Shown: positions 52,613 to 61,680, numbered from the stretch's first letter. The stretch is 64,000 nt of DNA from JAWWPY01 sp963822825 (GCA_963822825.1 CAWGIW010000008.1:1-64000), one strand, 5' to 3'. Notes: generated from the letters alone by a model not told the origin. Translations and numbers: made by a program.

Positions 52613-53479
52613 GTGACCATCTTCCTCTCGTCCCTCGGATTCGGGCTCGTCACCGCCTCGGTGCTGGCCATCGCCTCGGTCGGCTTCACGCTGCAGTTCG
52701 GGGTGACCGACGTGCTCAACCTGGCCTATGGCGCGATCATGATCTTCGGTGCCTACGTCGCCTACGTGGTGAACTCCCACGGCATCTCGGTGTGGATCGG
52801 CCTGCTGGTCGCGATGGTCGCGTGCTCGCTGCTGTCCGTGCTGGTGAACACCGGCGTCTACGCGCCGTTCCAGCGGCGTGGCACGTCAGCCATCACCATG
52901 GTGATCGTGTCGCTGGGCATGACGCTCATCATCGAGTTCGGCGTGCAGTCCGTGGCGGGCGGGACCAGCGTCTCGTACACCATGGCCAACGGGCCGACGC
53001 TCAAGGCCGGCGGGCTGAGCCTCACCGCCGTGCAACTGGTGGTGATCGCGCTCAGCATCCTGGTCATGGCCGCCGTCCACGTGCTCCTGCGCTACACCAA
53101 GCTCGGCAAGGCCATGCGGGCGACGTCCGCGAACAAGACCCTGGCCCGCAACTGCGGTATCCGGACGGGCCGGGTCATCACGCTCACCTGGGCGATCACC
53201 GGCGCCCTATGCGGCATGGCCGGGACGGTGTTCGCCATCGACGCGGGCAGTTTTGACGCCACCGCCACCGACCTGTTCCTGGTGCTCATCCTGGCCGCGG
53301 TCTTCCTGGGCGGCCCGGGCCAGGCGTACGGCGCGATGCTCGGCGCACTGATCATCGGCCTGGCCACCGAGATCAGCGCCGCGTACATTCAAGCCGACTA
53401 CAAGTATGTGATCGCTTTCGTGGCGCTGCTCGTGATGCTCGGCGTGCGCCCAACCGGCCTGCTAGGCGCGAAGACATGA
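52613..53479 (+). CDS. ABC importer permease, LivH type
   Basis: 288-residue inner-membrane permease with about eight helices: FLSSLGFGLVTASVLAIASV, GVTDVLNLAYGAIMIFGAYV, WIGLLVAMVACSLLSVLVNT and others. The EAA-like loop is TKLGKAMRATSANKTLARNC. The NLAYGxxMxxGAY pattern is diagnostic of LivH. GTG 52613 has AGCGGGGG in front. It follows the binding-protein gene by 99 bases and precedes the LivM-LivG fusion by 19. Confidence 0.9.
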   Translation: MTIFLSSLGFGLVTASVLAIASVGFTLQFGVTDVLNLAYGAIMIFGAYVAYVVNSHGISVWIGLLVAMVACSLLSVLVNTGVYAPFQRRGTSAITMVIVSLGMTLIIEFGVQSVAGGTSVSYTMANGPTLKAGGLSLTAVQLVVIALSILVMAAVHVLLRYTKLGKAMRATSANKTLARNCGIRTGRVITLTWAITGALCGMAGTVFAIDAGSFDATATDLFLVLILAAVFLGGPGQAYGAMLGALIIGLATEISAAYIQADYKYVIAFVALLVMLGVRPTGLLGAKT

Positions 53480-53498
53480 GTGTCAGGCAAGGAACCCG

Positions 53499-55493
53499 AT
53501 GAACGCGTTCTACATCATCAACCTGCTGGTCTACGCGGCCGTCAACGTCATGGCCTGCCTGGGCCTCAACCAGCAGTTCGGGGTGGCGGGCGTCACCAAC
53601 TTCGGCTTCATCATCTTCCAGGCCGCCGGCGCGTACGCCGCGGCGGTGCTGGCCCTGCCCTCCCACACCGCGAACGGCGGATTCCAGAGCTATTTCGGCG
53701 GGTGGAACCTGCCCTTCCCGCTGCCCTGGATCGGCGCGGCGGTAATCGGCGGCCTGCTCGCGCTGCCCTTCACCTTCCTGGTCGGCAGGCGGCTGCGCGG
53801 CGACTTCGCCGCGGTCGGCCTTCTGGTCACGGCGGTCCTCTTCAACCTGCTGGTGACGAACTACAAGCCTTTCCTCAACGGTGACGCCGGGCTCTCGCTC
53901 ATCCCGGCCCCGCTGCGCAGCGGCAACGTGTTCAGCGTGCAGTCGGTCAGCTACCAGTGGGTGTTCACCGCGGCGGCCGTGGTGCTGGCCCTGCTGGTCT
54001 ACCTGTTCCTCCGGCGCATCACGGAGTCGCCCTACGGCCGCTCCCTGCGGGCCATGCGCGACAACGACATCGTCGCCGACTCGCTCGGCAAGAACCTGCT
54101 CTCGCAGCGGACCGCGATGCTGGTCACCGGCGGCGCCATCGCCGGGCTGAGCGGCGGCATCCTGGTCTCCTACATCACCACGTTCTCCCCGGCGGCCTGG
54201 GGGTACGCGGAGACCGTGGTCCTGTTCGCCGCCGTCATCATCGGCGGGGCCGGCAACCACCGTGGCACCATCCTCGGGGCCATCCTGGTGCCGGTCGGGT
54301 TCGAGGAAGTGACCCGCTACATCCCGACCTCCAACAACCTCCCGCCGAACCTGATCCCGTCGCTGCAATGGGTCGCGATTGGGCTGCTCATCGTCGTGTT
54401 CCTGTGGGTTCGGCCCCAGGGCATCCTGCCTGAACGCAAACGGGTCATCGCAGTGCCAGGTGTCAGCGGGTCGGCGCCGGCTGACGGGGCGAGCGCGTGG
54501 GGCTGGCGCAGGAAGGCAGTGGTGACCAGTCCAGGGCCCGAGGCGGCTTTGGTTGACGGTGACGATGGGCAACGGGACGCCCCACGCGCACCCCGCCAGC
54601 CGGCGCCTCCGGGTGATGGGCAGCCGGTGGGGCTGCCGAATGGGCAGCCAGCGGCTCCGCCAGTCATCTCCGCGGGCACCGTGCCAGCCGCAGGCGAGGA
54701 GTCGGCGGTGGCTGCTGCGGCGTCGGATCGCGGGGGTGCGGTGGTGCTGGAGGCGGTGGGGGTGGTTCGGGACTTTGGGGGGATGCGGGCGGTTGATGAT
54801 GTGTCATTCCAGGTCAGGCAAGGGACGCTGACGGGGTTGATCGGGCCCAATGGGGCGGGGAAGTTGACGCTGCTGGCGACGCTGGCGGGGACGCTGCCGG
54901 TCACGTCGGGGAAAGTCATCTACCGGGGGCAGGATATTACTGGGATGCCCGCGTTCCGGCGGGCGCGGCTGGGGCTGGTCCGGACGTTCCAGCTGGCCAG
55001 TGAGTTCAAGCGGCTCACGGTTATGGAGAACCTGCTGTCGGCGGTACCGGCGAACCGTGGCGACTCGTTCCGTGGGGCGGTGCTTGGCCGGCGGTACTGG
55101 AAGGGTGATGAGTCGGCGTCCATTGAGCGGGCGGCGGCCATCCTGGAGCGGTTCGGCCTGACGGAGTTCGCCAATCGTTACGCCGGGGACCTGAGTGGTG
55201 GGCAGCGCAGGCTCGTCGAGATCATGCGCTCGCTCATGGCCGAGCCCGGCATGCTCCTGCTCGACGAGCCGATGGCCGGCGTGCACCCCAATCTGGCCCG
55301 GCGGATCGGCAACGAGCTGGTGGCGCTGTGCAGCGAAGGGATGACCATCCTCATGGTCGAGCACGAGCTCGCCATCATGGACGAGTTCTGTGATCCAGTG
55401 GTAGTGATGGCTGAAGGCGCCGTCCTCGCGGAGGGGACCATGGAGCAGCTTCGGGGCCGCAGCGAGGTAGTGGAGGCTTACCTTGTCGGCTGA
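53499..55493 (+). CDS. fused LivM permease and LivG ATPase with altered Walker A
   Basis: One chain of 664 residues. Residues 1-310 form a LivM permease (LNQQFGVAGVTNFGFIIFQA, FAAVGLLVTAVLFNLLVTNY, ESPYGRSLRAMRDNDIVADS, VLFAAVIIGGAGNHRGTILG). Residues 310-410 are a Pro/Gly/Ala linker. Residues 415-664 are a LivG ATPase: signature LSGGQRRLVEI, Walker B LLLDEPMAG (Asp about 589) and MTILMVEHELAIMDEFCDP. Walker A reads GPNGAGKLTL: K455 is kept but the next residue, normally Ser or Thr for Mg-ATP binding, is Leu (codon TTG, one change from TCG). The linker and early ATPase use G-rich codons unlike the rest. The stop overlaps livF. Confidence 0.88.
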   Translation: MNAFYIINLLVYAAVNVMACLGLNQQFGVAGVTNFGFIIFQAAGAYAAAVLALPSHTANGGFQSYFGGWNLPFPLPWIGAAVIGGLLALPFTFLVGRRLRGDFAAVGLLVTAVLFNLLVTNYKPFLNGDAGLSLIPAPLRSGNVFSVQSVSYQWVFTAAAVVLALLVYLFLRRITESPYGRSLRAMRDNDIVADSLGKNLLSQRTAMLVTGGAIAGLSGGILVSYITTFSPAAWGYAETVVLFAAVIIGGAGNHRGTILGAILVPVGFEEVTRYIPTSNNLPPNLIPSLQWVAIGLLIVVFLWVRPQGILPERKRVIAVPGVSGSAPADGASAWGWRRKAVVTSPGPEAALVDGDDGQRDAPRAPRQPAPPGDGQPVGLPNGQPAAPPVISAGTVPAAGEESAVAAAASDRGGAVVLEAVGVVRDFGGMRAVDDVSFQVRQGTLTGLIGPNGAGKLTLLATLAGTLPVTSGKVIYRGQDITGMPAFRRARLGLVRTFQLASEFKRLTVMENLLSAVPANRGDSFRGAVLGRRYWKGDESASIERAAAILERFGLTEFANRYAGDLSGGQRRLVEIMRSLMAEPGMLLLDEPMAGVHPNLARRIGNELVALCSEGMTILMVEHELAIMDEFCDPVVVMAEGAVLAEGTMEQLRGRSEVVEAYLVG

Positions 55494-56253
55494 GCTCACC
55501 CTGCATGGCATCCCGCTCGCCGCGGACGGCGTGACCGCGGGATACGGCGGGGACCCGGTGATCCGGGACATCACGGTCAGCGCCGCTCCTGGCGAAGTGG
55601 TCTCCCTGGTCGGCCCGAACGGCTCGGGCAAGAGCACGCTGCTCAAGAGCCTGGTCGGGATCGTGCACGTCTCCTCGGGCACGGTCCGCGTGGGTGACAA
55701 AGACATCACCAACCAGCCACCGGAAGAGATCGCCAGAGCGGCCGTGGGCTACGTGCCCCAGGTGGATGACGTGTTCGGCCCGCTGACCGTCAGGGAGAAC
55801 CTGGAGATGGGCGGTTACCTGCTGCCCCGAAGGCTGGTGGCCGAGCGCGTCGAGCGCGTCGTGGCTATCTTCCCCAGGCTCGGCGGGATGCTGGGCCGCG
55901 GCGCTGGCAAGCTCAGCGGGGGAGAGCGCAAGATGCTCGCCATGGGGCGCGTGCTCATGCTCGATCCTGGCCTGTTCCTGCTGGACGAGCCCACCGCGAA
56001 CCTGGCCCCCAAGGTGGCGGGGGAGTTGCTGGAAGAGCATGTCCGGCGGCTGGCGGCCAGCGGGGCGTCGGTACTCATCGTGGAGCAGCGGGCCAGGGCG
56101 GTGCTGGCGATCTCAGACCGGACGTACGTGCTCGGCGGCGGGGAGGTGCGGATGGAAGGTACCCCGGCCGAGCTGTCCGCCAGCCCGGATTTCGTGGAGT
56201 CCTTCCTCGGCGGCGGCCGAGGTCGCGCGGCCACGCCTTCGGGCGACGGCTGA
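55483..56253 (+). CDS. ABC importer ATPase, LivF type
   Basis: 256-residue ATPase with intact motifs: Walker A GPNGSGKSTLLKSLVGI, Q-loop YVPQVDDVFGPLTVRENL, signature LSGGERKML, Walker B LFLLDEPTANLAP and H-loop region replaced by IVEQRARA, as is usual in LivF. The TTG start at 55483 sits 11 bases inside the LivG reading frame and follows GGAGG, giving coupled translation. With the degenerate Walker A of its partner, this subunit may carry most of the ATP hydrolysis, an inference from sequence only. Confidence 0.9.
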   Translation: MSAELTLHGIPLAADGVTAGYGGDPVIRDITVSAAPGEVVSLVGPNGSGKSTLLKSLVGIVHVSSGTVRVGDKDITNQPPEEIARAAVGYVPQVDDVFGPLTVRENLEMGGYLLPRRLVAERVERVVAIFPRLGGMLGRGAGKLSGGERKMLAMGRVLMLDPGLFLLDEPTANLAPKVAGELLEEHVRRLAASGASVLIVEQRARAVLAISDRTYVLGGGEVRMEGTPAELSASPDFVESFLGGGRGRAATPSGDG

Positions 56254-56391
56254 AGGGGATCTGCACAGGTCAGTCCGCTGTGGCCGCCGAATGCCCGGGG
56301 TGGGCCGGTTCGGTGCGGATACGCGATCAGCTGACTCGATCGGCCCGCCCGGTGCGCCCCCAGCGAGGCCGCCGGGGCGTACGATCAGCCC

Positions 56392-56799
56392 ATGGTGGGT
56401 CAGGGCAGAGCAGTCTCCAGCGCGACAGCCTCTAGCGCGGCGTCCAGCGCTGCCTCCGGTTCGGTGCCCGGCGTGGGGCAGCGGTACCTGCAAGTGCAGA
56501 CCACCACGGATTCGCGCGCCGAGGCGATGGAGCTGGCCCGGGCCGCGGTCGAGGCGAGACTGGCGGCGTGCGCTCAGGTTGCTGGCCCGGTCGCGACCAC
56601 CTACTGGTGGGAGGACGCGATCGAGCGCGCCGAGGAGTGGCTGCTCCTGCTGAAACTGCCTGCCGCCGGTTATCAGGAACTGGCCAACTTCCTCACCGAA
56701 CGGCACAGCTATGACGAGCCTGAGATAGTCGCGACGCCCATCGTGGCCGGCTCGGAGAGCTACCTAAGCTGGATCGAGGACGAGACCCGCGCCGAGTGA
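56392..56799 (+). CDS. cutA: CutA-like divalent-cation tolerance protein
   Basis: 135-residue protein: a Ser/Ala-rich N-terminal extension of about 28 residues and then the CutA1 fold. Trimer-interface and core segments are YLQVQTTTDSRAEAMELARA, VEARLAACAQVAGPVATTYW, WWEDAIERAEEWLLLLKLPA and FLTERHSYDEPEIVATPIVA. CutA is linked to copper and divalent metal tolerance but its biochemical action is unclear. ATG 56392 gives the extension; an internal start near the fold is possible. Confidence 0.85.
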   Translation: MVGQGRAVSSATASSAASSAASGSVPGVGQRYLQVQTTTDSRAEAMELARAAVEARLAACAQVAGPVATTYWWEDAIERAEEWLLLLKLPAAGYQELANFLTERHSYDEPEIVATPIVAGSESYLSWIEDETRAE

Positions 56800-56832
56800 C
56801 CCACCTGCACCGCCGAGTGACCCACCTGCACC
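56791..56832 (+). repeat. 21-bp tandem duplication at the cutA stop
   Basis: A 21-base unit starting GCCGAGTGACCCACCTGCAC occurs at 56791-56811 and 56812-56832, duplicating the last codons and stop of cutA. It is a simple recent duplication with no obvious function. Confidence 0.9.
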
Positions 56833-56837
56833 AGGGA

Positions 56838-57359
56838 TCACGCGGCATCCCCCGGCCGTTGCTGGTCATCCCGGCTGTCCGGGCGGCGCGGCGGGGCCGC
56901 CTCAGGCGGAAACGGGAAATCCAGCAGGCGGAACCCTTCCGCGCCGCGTCGTGGTAATTCCCGTACGATGCACCAGACCATTTTCCCGCCCGCGTCTGGG
57001 GTGGCGCTCCAGTCCCACCGCTCGCTGATCGTTTCCACCAGCATCAGCCCACGGCCGTTCTCGTCGTCGTCGGCCGCCTCGGTGCGCACGGGCGGCTCCG
57101 GATTTGCGTCCCATACCACGATCAGAACCTGCGTCCTGTCCGACAGCAGGCGCAGCCGTACCGGAAAGCTCCACTCCATCGACCGGGACGCGTGGACCGC
57201 GTTCGTCACCAGTTCCGAGACGAGCAGTTCCGCGTCATCCCGCAGGGCGGTCAGCCCCCACTCGCGCAGCACGTGCCGGGCATGCAGCCGGGCACAGGGC
57301 ACGGCGCCGGGCAGTGCGCCGAGTTCGAGATAGCTCTGCAATGGCCAGCCGTCCGCCAT
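56838..57359 (-). CDS. RsbW-like ATP-binding regulatory protein (HATPase_c_2)
   Basis: 173-residue serine-kinase/anti-sigma-type ATPase. N-box ELLVSELVTNAVHASRSMEW, G1-like IVVWDANPEPP, G2-like DDENGRGLMLVETISERWDW. ATG 57359 (MADGWPLQSYLELGALPGAV) chosen because SYLELGALPGAVPCARLHAR is the usual start of Streptomyces members; a longer frame to 57620 lacks support. A proline/arginine tail ends the protein. These single-domain proteins usually control sigma factors or act as unpartnered phosphotransfer modules. No sigma or anti-anti-sigma gene is adjacent. Confidence 0.85.
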   Translation of the reverse strand: MADGWPLQSYLELGALPGAVPCARLHARHVLREWGLTALRDDAELLVSELVTNAVHASRSMEWSFPVRLRLLSDRTQVLIVVWDANPEPPVRTEAADDDENGRGLMLVETISERWDWSATPDAGGKMVWCIVRELPRRGAEGFRLLDFPFPPEAAPPRRPDSRDDQQRPGDAA

Positions 57360-57755
57360 TCCGTGTCCTCGGTGTGGTGGGAAAGGCGGGACCGGTGCCG
57401 CTGCCTCCAGTGGCCAGGCCGGGGGGATGCCGTGGCCTCCGGCTATGGCACCGGTCCCGCTTCCAGCAAGACGAGGCCCTCTACCTGGGGTAACCCGCCG
57501 GGCGGGGCCTGCGGCGCCGCTCCTGGAAACCGCGCTGCACCGCGGCGCGCGAGGCCGGCCGGCGCTGGTGATCTCACACAACCGCACGACCTGACCGGCT
57601 GGGAGTGCCTGATGGGCCATCCTGGTCGCCTCCGAAGACGTTGGCCGGGCGGCTGTCGCTAAAGGCGCAGTCGTCCCGGGGCGCGAAGGATCCGGCTGGT
57701 CACATGTTCCAGCCCTGATGGGCCCGCCGACCTCAGCAAGCTGCGATGGTAAGAA
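57360..57755. other. 396-bp gap with no recognised gene
   Basis: GC-rich intergenic stretch between the RsbW-like gene and the LuxR fragment. The short open frames here are shadows without ribosome sites or family resemblance. No clear hairpin or promoter was seen. Confidence 0.5.
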
Positions 57756-58202
57756 TCATGTGAGATCTGGACCGTCGGCGTCAGCTGCGCCGCCGGGGGT
57801 GATCAGCCCATGCTCGTAGCCGTACACGACCGCGTGCACCCGGCCGCGCAGGCCGAGCTTGTCCAGGACATGACCAAGATGCGTCTTAACCGTTGTCTGC
57901 GCTATCACGAGTTCGCGCGCGATCTCGGCATTGGAACGACCCCGCACGACCAGGTCAAGGACCTCACGTTCGCGGGGTGTGAGCGTGGCCAGCTCGGCCG
58001 GTTCCCGGGCCGCGGCCGGGCGCCGGGTCCGCCCGGTCAGCCACGGGTAGAACGCGAGTTCCTCGATCATGGCGCCGACGCTGGCCAGCCCGGTGGGGTC
58101 GGGCACCGGCCGCCCGTTCAGCCAGGCCGCCCTTCTGTGGGCCGGATGAGGCCGAGCAGCATCCGCATGGTCGTGGTCTTAACGACCCCGTAGGCAATCT
58201 GA
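57756..58202 (-). pseudogene. chimeric remnant: ABC ATPase N-terminus joined to a LuxR-type C-terminus
   Basis: From 58202 the reverse strand reads GVVKTTTMRMLLGLIRPTEG, the post-Walker-A region of a drug/antibiotic-type ABC ATPase, in which the GAGK core appears as GVVK. After a shift near 58120 it continues VPDPTGLASVGAMIEELAFY and PWLTGR, also ABC-like. It then passes directly into RPAAAREPAELATLTPRERE, VLDLVVRGRSNAEIARELVI and VKTHLGHVLDKLGLRGRVHA, the helix-turn-helix of a NarL-type response regulator. The remaining parts of both genes are missing. A deletion joining two genes is the simplest explanation. Confidence 0.65.
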
Positions 58203-58305
58203 TGCGTTGCGCTGTCAGTTAGATGATCCGGTCCGCAGGACGTCGCCGCAGTCGTGGCTTCTTCCGTTGCGCGGTTCGGGTCGTGAAATCCTCGTCGTTT
58301 TGTTT

Positions 58306-59136
58306 CTAGCGTGCCGTGTCGGACGATGGGCCATGCCCAGCCGGGCAGAACGCCTGGGGGTCGAGACCGAGATGCTCATGCAGGGTCGCGGCGCCGTGCT
58401 CGGTGAGCCAGATGATCCGCCGGGACCGGCGGATGAGGCATCCGCTGTCGCACAAGGCGGTGAGCAAGGCGGCTCCCAGCGCGCCGGCCAGGTGGTGGCG
58501 CTGCTCGGTCCAGTCGGTGCAAAACCGGAGCAGGGGGCGGGCTGAGCGCGGGGCTTGCAGAAGCGCGGGCAGGTCGGCACCTAGTCTCCCGAGCACATCC
58601 GCGGCGGCGGGGCCAAGCTGGTAGGGGTGGGCGGGCAGTGCGGCGGCCAGGCGGTCACCGGGACGACGGGTGGTGTCGTCGATCCCGTCGGTGGCGGTGA
58701 GGACGCGGCGGTTGAGCAGGGCGGCGGTGACCGCTACGCCGAGGCGTCCGGCCAGGTGGTCGTAACAGCTGCGGGCGGCCCGGAGCTGGCCGGCGTGGGT
58801 GTCCTGGCGCAGTGACCGGATCGGCTGCAGCGGGGCGATGGTGGCCAGGGCTTCCAGCGCGGTGGCCACGTGCGGGCCGGTCAGCCGGTAGTAGCGGTGC
58901 CGTCCGGAGACCTCCACCTCGATCAGCCCGCCTGAGCGCAGCTTGTTCAGGTGCGCGGTGGTGGCCGGGGCGGACAGGCCCGCTTCGGCGGCCAGCCCCG
59001 AGGCCGGCAGGGCCCGCCCGTCGAGCAGGGCCACCAGCACCCGTGCCCGGGCAGGGTCAGCGATCAGGGTGGCCGCGGCGGCGAGGTCGGCATCTCCGCC
59101 CGGCCGGCCGGGCGCTGGAGGAACGGCGGTGTCCAT
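58306..59136 (-). CDS. ArsR-type winged-helix regulator
   Basis: 276-residue regulator. The N-terminal ArsR domain reads LIADPARARVLVALLDGRAL, SGLAAEAGLSAPATTAHLNK and GGLIEVEVSGRHRYYRLTGP. An unusually long C-terminal part follows (SCYDHLAGRLGVAVTAALLN, LGADLPALLQAPRSARPLLR, CTDWTEQRHHLAGALGAALL), including RRSRRIIWLTEHGAATL near the end, the pattern of the long ArsR-like group found beside MFS exporters. No metal-binding Cys pair is evident in the N-terminal domain. ATG 59136 chosen. Divergent from the MFS gene, its likely target. Confidence 0.87.
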   Translation of the reverse strand: MDTAVPPAPGRPGGDADLAAAATLIADPARARVLVALLDGRALPASGLAAEAGLSAPATTAHLNKLRSGGLIEVEVSGRHRYYRLTGPHVATALEALATIAPLQPIRSLRQDTHAGQLRAARSCYDHLAGRLGVAVTAALLNRRVLTATDGIDDTTRRPGDRLAAALPAHPYQLGPAAADVLGRLGADLPALLQAPRSARPLLRFCTDWTEQRHHLAGALGAALLTALCDSGCLIRRSRRIIWLTEHGAATLHEHLGLDPQAFCPAGHGPSSDTAR

Positions 59137-59165
59137 GCCGCCAGTATGCCGCGATGACACTTCCG

Positions 59166-59189
59166 TCCGGCTGGAAGTATCTAGCCGGA
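59166..59189. promoter_or_regulatory. inverted repeat between arsR-like and MFS genes
   Basis: TCCGGCT (59166-59172) and AGCCGGA (59183-59189) are inverted copies separated by 10 bases, 17-bp centre-to-centre, 13 bases before the MFS ATG. A probable operator for the divergent ArsR-type protein. Confidence 0.5.
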
Positions 59190-59201
59190 AAACTCGTAGC
59201 C

Positions 59202-60643
59202 ATGTCACAGCAATCCACGACGAGCCACGGGCTGCCGGGAGCCAACCGGGCCGGCCACCGGCCGGGGCATATCAAGGCGGTGATCCTGGCCGCGGTCTCT
59301 TTGGGTCAGTTCATGATTCAGATGGACCTGACCGTCGTCAACGTGGCGCTGCCCGCCATCGGCCATCACCTTCACGGGTTAACATCCGGGTTGCAGTGGG
59401 TGATCGACGGCTACAGCCTCGCCCTCGCGAGCCTCCTGCTGCTCGGCGGCCGGATCGGAGACCGTTCCGGGCACAAGCGGGTCTACCTGGCCGGACTGGC
59501 GATCTTCGGCGTCGGCTCGGGGCTGTGCGCGCTAGCCTCCTCGATGGGCGCCCTGATCTGTTTCCGGGTGCTGCAGGGCATCGGGGCAGCGGTGGAGCTG
59601 CCTGCCACCCTGGCGATCTTGAGCCACGTCTTCACCGGGCAGCGCGAGCGTGCGCAAGCGGTCGGCATCTGGGCCGGCGCGGCAGGTACCTCTCTGGTCA
59701 TCGGTCCTGTCCTCGGCGGCACGCTGACTGCTGCTTTCGGCTGGCGGGCGATATTCATCGTCAACCTGCCCGTGATAGCGATCGTTGCCGTGCTCACCCT
59801 CGTCACCGTCACGGAGGCTGTCGGGCCCGGCGGCAGGCTGGACCTGCCCGGCCAGGTGCTGGGCGCCGCCACCCTCGCGCTGCTGGCCGCCGGTGCCATC
59901 GAGGGCGGACAGCACGGGTTCGGCAGCGGGCTTGCCCTGGGCCTGTTCGCGGGAGGCGCGGCGAGCCTGGCCGTCTTCGTCACGGTCGAGTGGGCCGGGA
60001 GCGACCCGGTGCTGCCGCTGGGCTTTTTCCGCAACGCCGCCTACTGCGCGGCTAACGGCGACGGGCTGGTGATGGGCTTTGTCACCTTCGGGATCCTGTT
60101 CTTGTATGCCCTGTTCTTCCAGCAGGTTCAAGGGGACACCCCCGTCGCCGCCGGATTGAGGTTCGTGCCCCTGACCATTGCCTTCGTCATCACCGGGCCG
60201 CTCGTCGGCCGGGTGATCGGCCAGCTCGGACACGGGGCACCGATGGCCGCCCGGCTGCATCCTGATGGGGGCCGGCTGCCTGCTGCTCCTGCCGGTGCGT
60301 GCCTCCAGCGGCTACGCCCAGGTCGCCTGGCCGTTCGTCATCATCGGGGTGGGCTACGGGCTGACCTCCACGCCGATGGCCGCCGCCGTGCTGGGAGCAG
60401 TCCCGCGGGAGCGAGCCGGCATGGCGTCCTCCACCAACCTCACCGCCAGGGTGGCCGGCGGCGTGTTCGGCGTCGCCGTTCTCGGCGCCCTGCTGCCCAC
60501 CGCGCACACGGCCAGGCGCGGCCTACGATGCCGCGTTCACCTCAGGCCTGCGCACAGCGCTCGTCATCGCCAGCGTCACAGCCCTGGCCGGCGCCGGCGC
60601 GGCCGCAGCGTTCATCCGACCCGGACCAGGAAGATCGAAGTGA
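59202..60643 (+). CDS. DHA2-type MFS drug exporter, frameshifted
   Basis: Fourteen-helix EmrB/QacA-type exporter of about 480 residues. Motif C and the first helices are clear: KAVILAAVSLGQFMIQMDLT, VVNVALPAIGHHLHGLTSGL, LLLLGGRIGDRSGHKRVYLA, and GIWAGAAGTSLVIGPVLGGT. Shifts occur near 60255 and near 60515; between and after them GAGCLLLLPVRASSGYAQVA, AVLGAVPRERAGMASSTNLT and LVIASVTALAGAGAAAAFIR complete the protein to a TGA at 60641. ATG 59202. Controlled by the divergent ArsR-type repressor by inference. Substrate unknown. Confidence 0.8.
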
Positions 60644-61075
60644 AATACCCGGGTTGAACCCGACCGCCCCCGAGGGCAACGCCCCGGTCAACCTCGCTGA
60701 CGGGCATGGCTCGCGGTTCCCGGCTCGGCTCTGCCGCTGGCACCCGACCGACGCGGCTGATTCCGCCTACGCCCTTTGACCCGCACGACCTCACCCGGCG
60801 CGTCCGGGAGTCGCTGCACGAGAGCGGCTAGATGATCAGCGAGAATGCCTCGTGTTTCGACTGGACCTGGTACGGCACGCATGCTTCCCGCCAGCGGTTG
60901 CGGACCACGGCGGCCCGCAGACCGGACGGTCGAGATCGAAGCGACCCGCCCGACCCGCCAAAGAAGTGTCGATATCCGGGTTTCGGCTTGCCCGCGCCGT
61001 AGGCCTTCTTTCCTAGGTCGTGTTGGCGGCTCGGATTTGCCCAGTGCGGACGAGTCAAGGAGGATTCCATTTCGC
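60644..61075. other. 432-bp region with no confident gene
   Basis: No family is recognised on either strand. A reverse-strand open frame from about 61068 (MESSLTRPHWANPSRQHDLG) has no supporting similarity. The segment follows the MFS gene and precedes a TetR gene; it may be decayed mobile DNA, but nothing diagnostic is visible. Confidence 0.4.
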
Positions 61076-61669
61076 CTAGGCGCTCGCGGCGCCGCCTGCA
61101 CTTCCTTCGAGCCATTTCTCGTACAGGGCGATGAAGGCGTCCATCGCCTGGTCGGCGGCGGCCGTGTCGCCGGTGGCGAGCAGGTCCAGCAGCAGGCCTC
61201 GGGTGACGGCGACGCCAAGCCGGATGTAGGCGCGTGCCAGCGGCTCCGGCGCTCCCCATGCCACGGTGATCCCGACGAGGGGTTCAACCCAGTCGTCGAT
61301 GATCCCGTCGAGGAACCCGGCGGTATGGGGGCGGCCCTGCAGGGCCTGGCCGTAGAGCTCGAAGAACAGGCGCTCGTACGGCCACAGCGCGGGGTCAGAG
61401 AAGTGCCTCCACCATGTCCGCATGACTTCTCCGGGCGGCTGGCCGGGGTCAGGCGGGGAAGCACGCAGCCGCTCCCGCTGGCGCTGGTTGACGGTGCGCG
61501 CGATCTCTACCCAGAGCCCCTCCTTGGAGCCGAAGTGGAAGATCAGCATCCGGTGGCTGGTGCCCAGCGCGGTGGCGAGGGACCGCAGGCTCAGGTCGCT
61601 GATCCCGTTCTCCGCCGTGTACTCGATCGCCGCGTTAAGGAGCTGCTGCCGGGAGCTGTTGCCATCCAT
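61076..61669 (-). CDS. TetR-family transcriptional regulator
   Basis: 197-residue repressor: helix-turn-helix in RQQLLNAAIEYTAENGISDL, SLRSLATALGTSHRMLIFHF and GSKEGLWVEIA; C-terminal ligand domain with WWRHFSDPALWPYERLFFEL and AWGAPEPLARAYIRLGVAVT. ATG 61669 was chosen; 61687 falls inside the operator palindrome. Divergent from the SRPBCC gene, with only 25 bases between the starts, entirely filled by GTACCA-TC-TGGTAC and flanks, so binding would block both genes. Confidence 0.85.
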   Translation of the reverse strand: MDGNSSRQQLLNAAIEYTAENGISDLSLRSLATALGTSHRMLIFHFGSKEGLWVEIARTVNQRQRERLRASPPDPGQPPGEVMRTWWRHFSDPALWPYERLFFELYGQALQGRPHTAGFLDGIIDDWVEPLVGITVAWGAPEPLARAYIRLGVAVTRGLLLDLLATGDTAAADQAMDAFIALYEKWLEGSAGGAASA

Positions 61670-61680
61670 GCCCGCCAAGC

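Noticed and set aside
60828..61259. 143-codon reverse frame after the MFS gene
   Set aside because: Half of it is antisense overlap with the TetR gene in another frame; no family resemblance in the rest.
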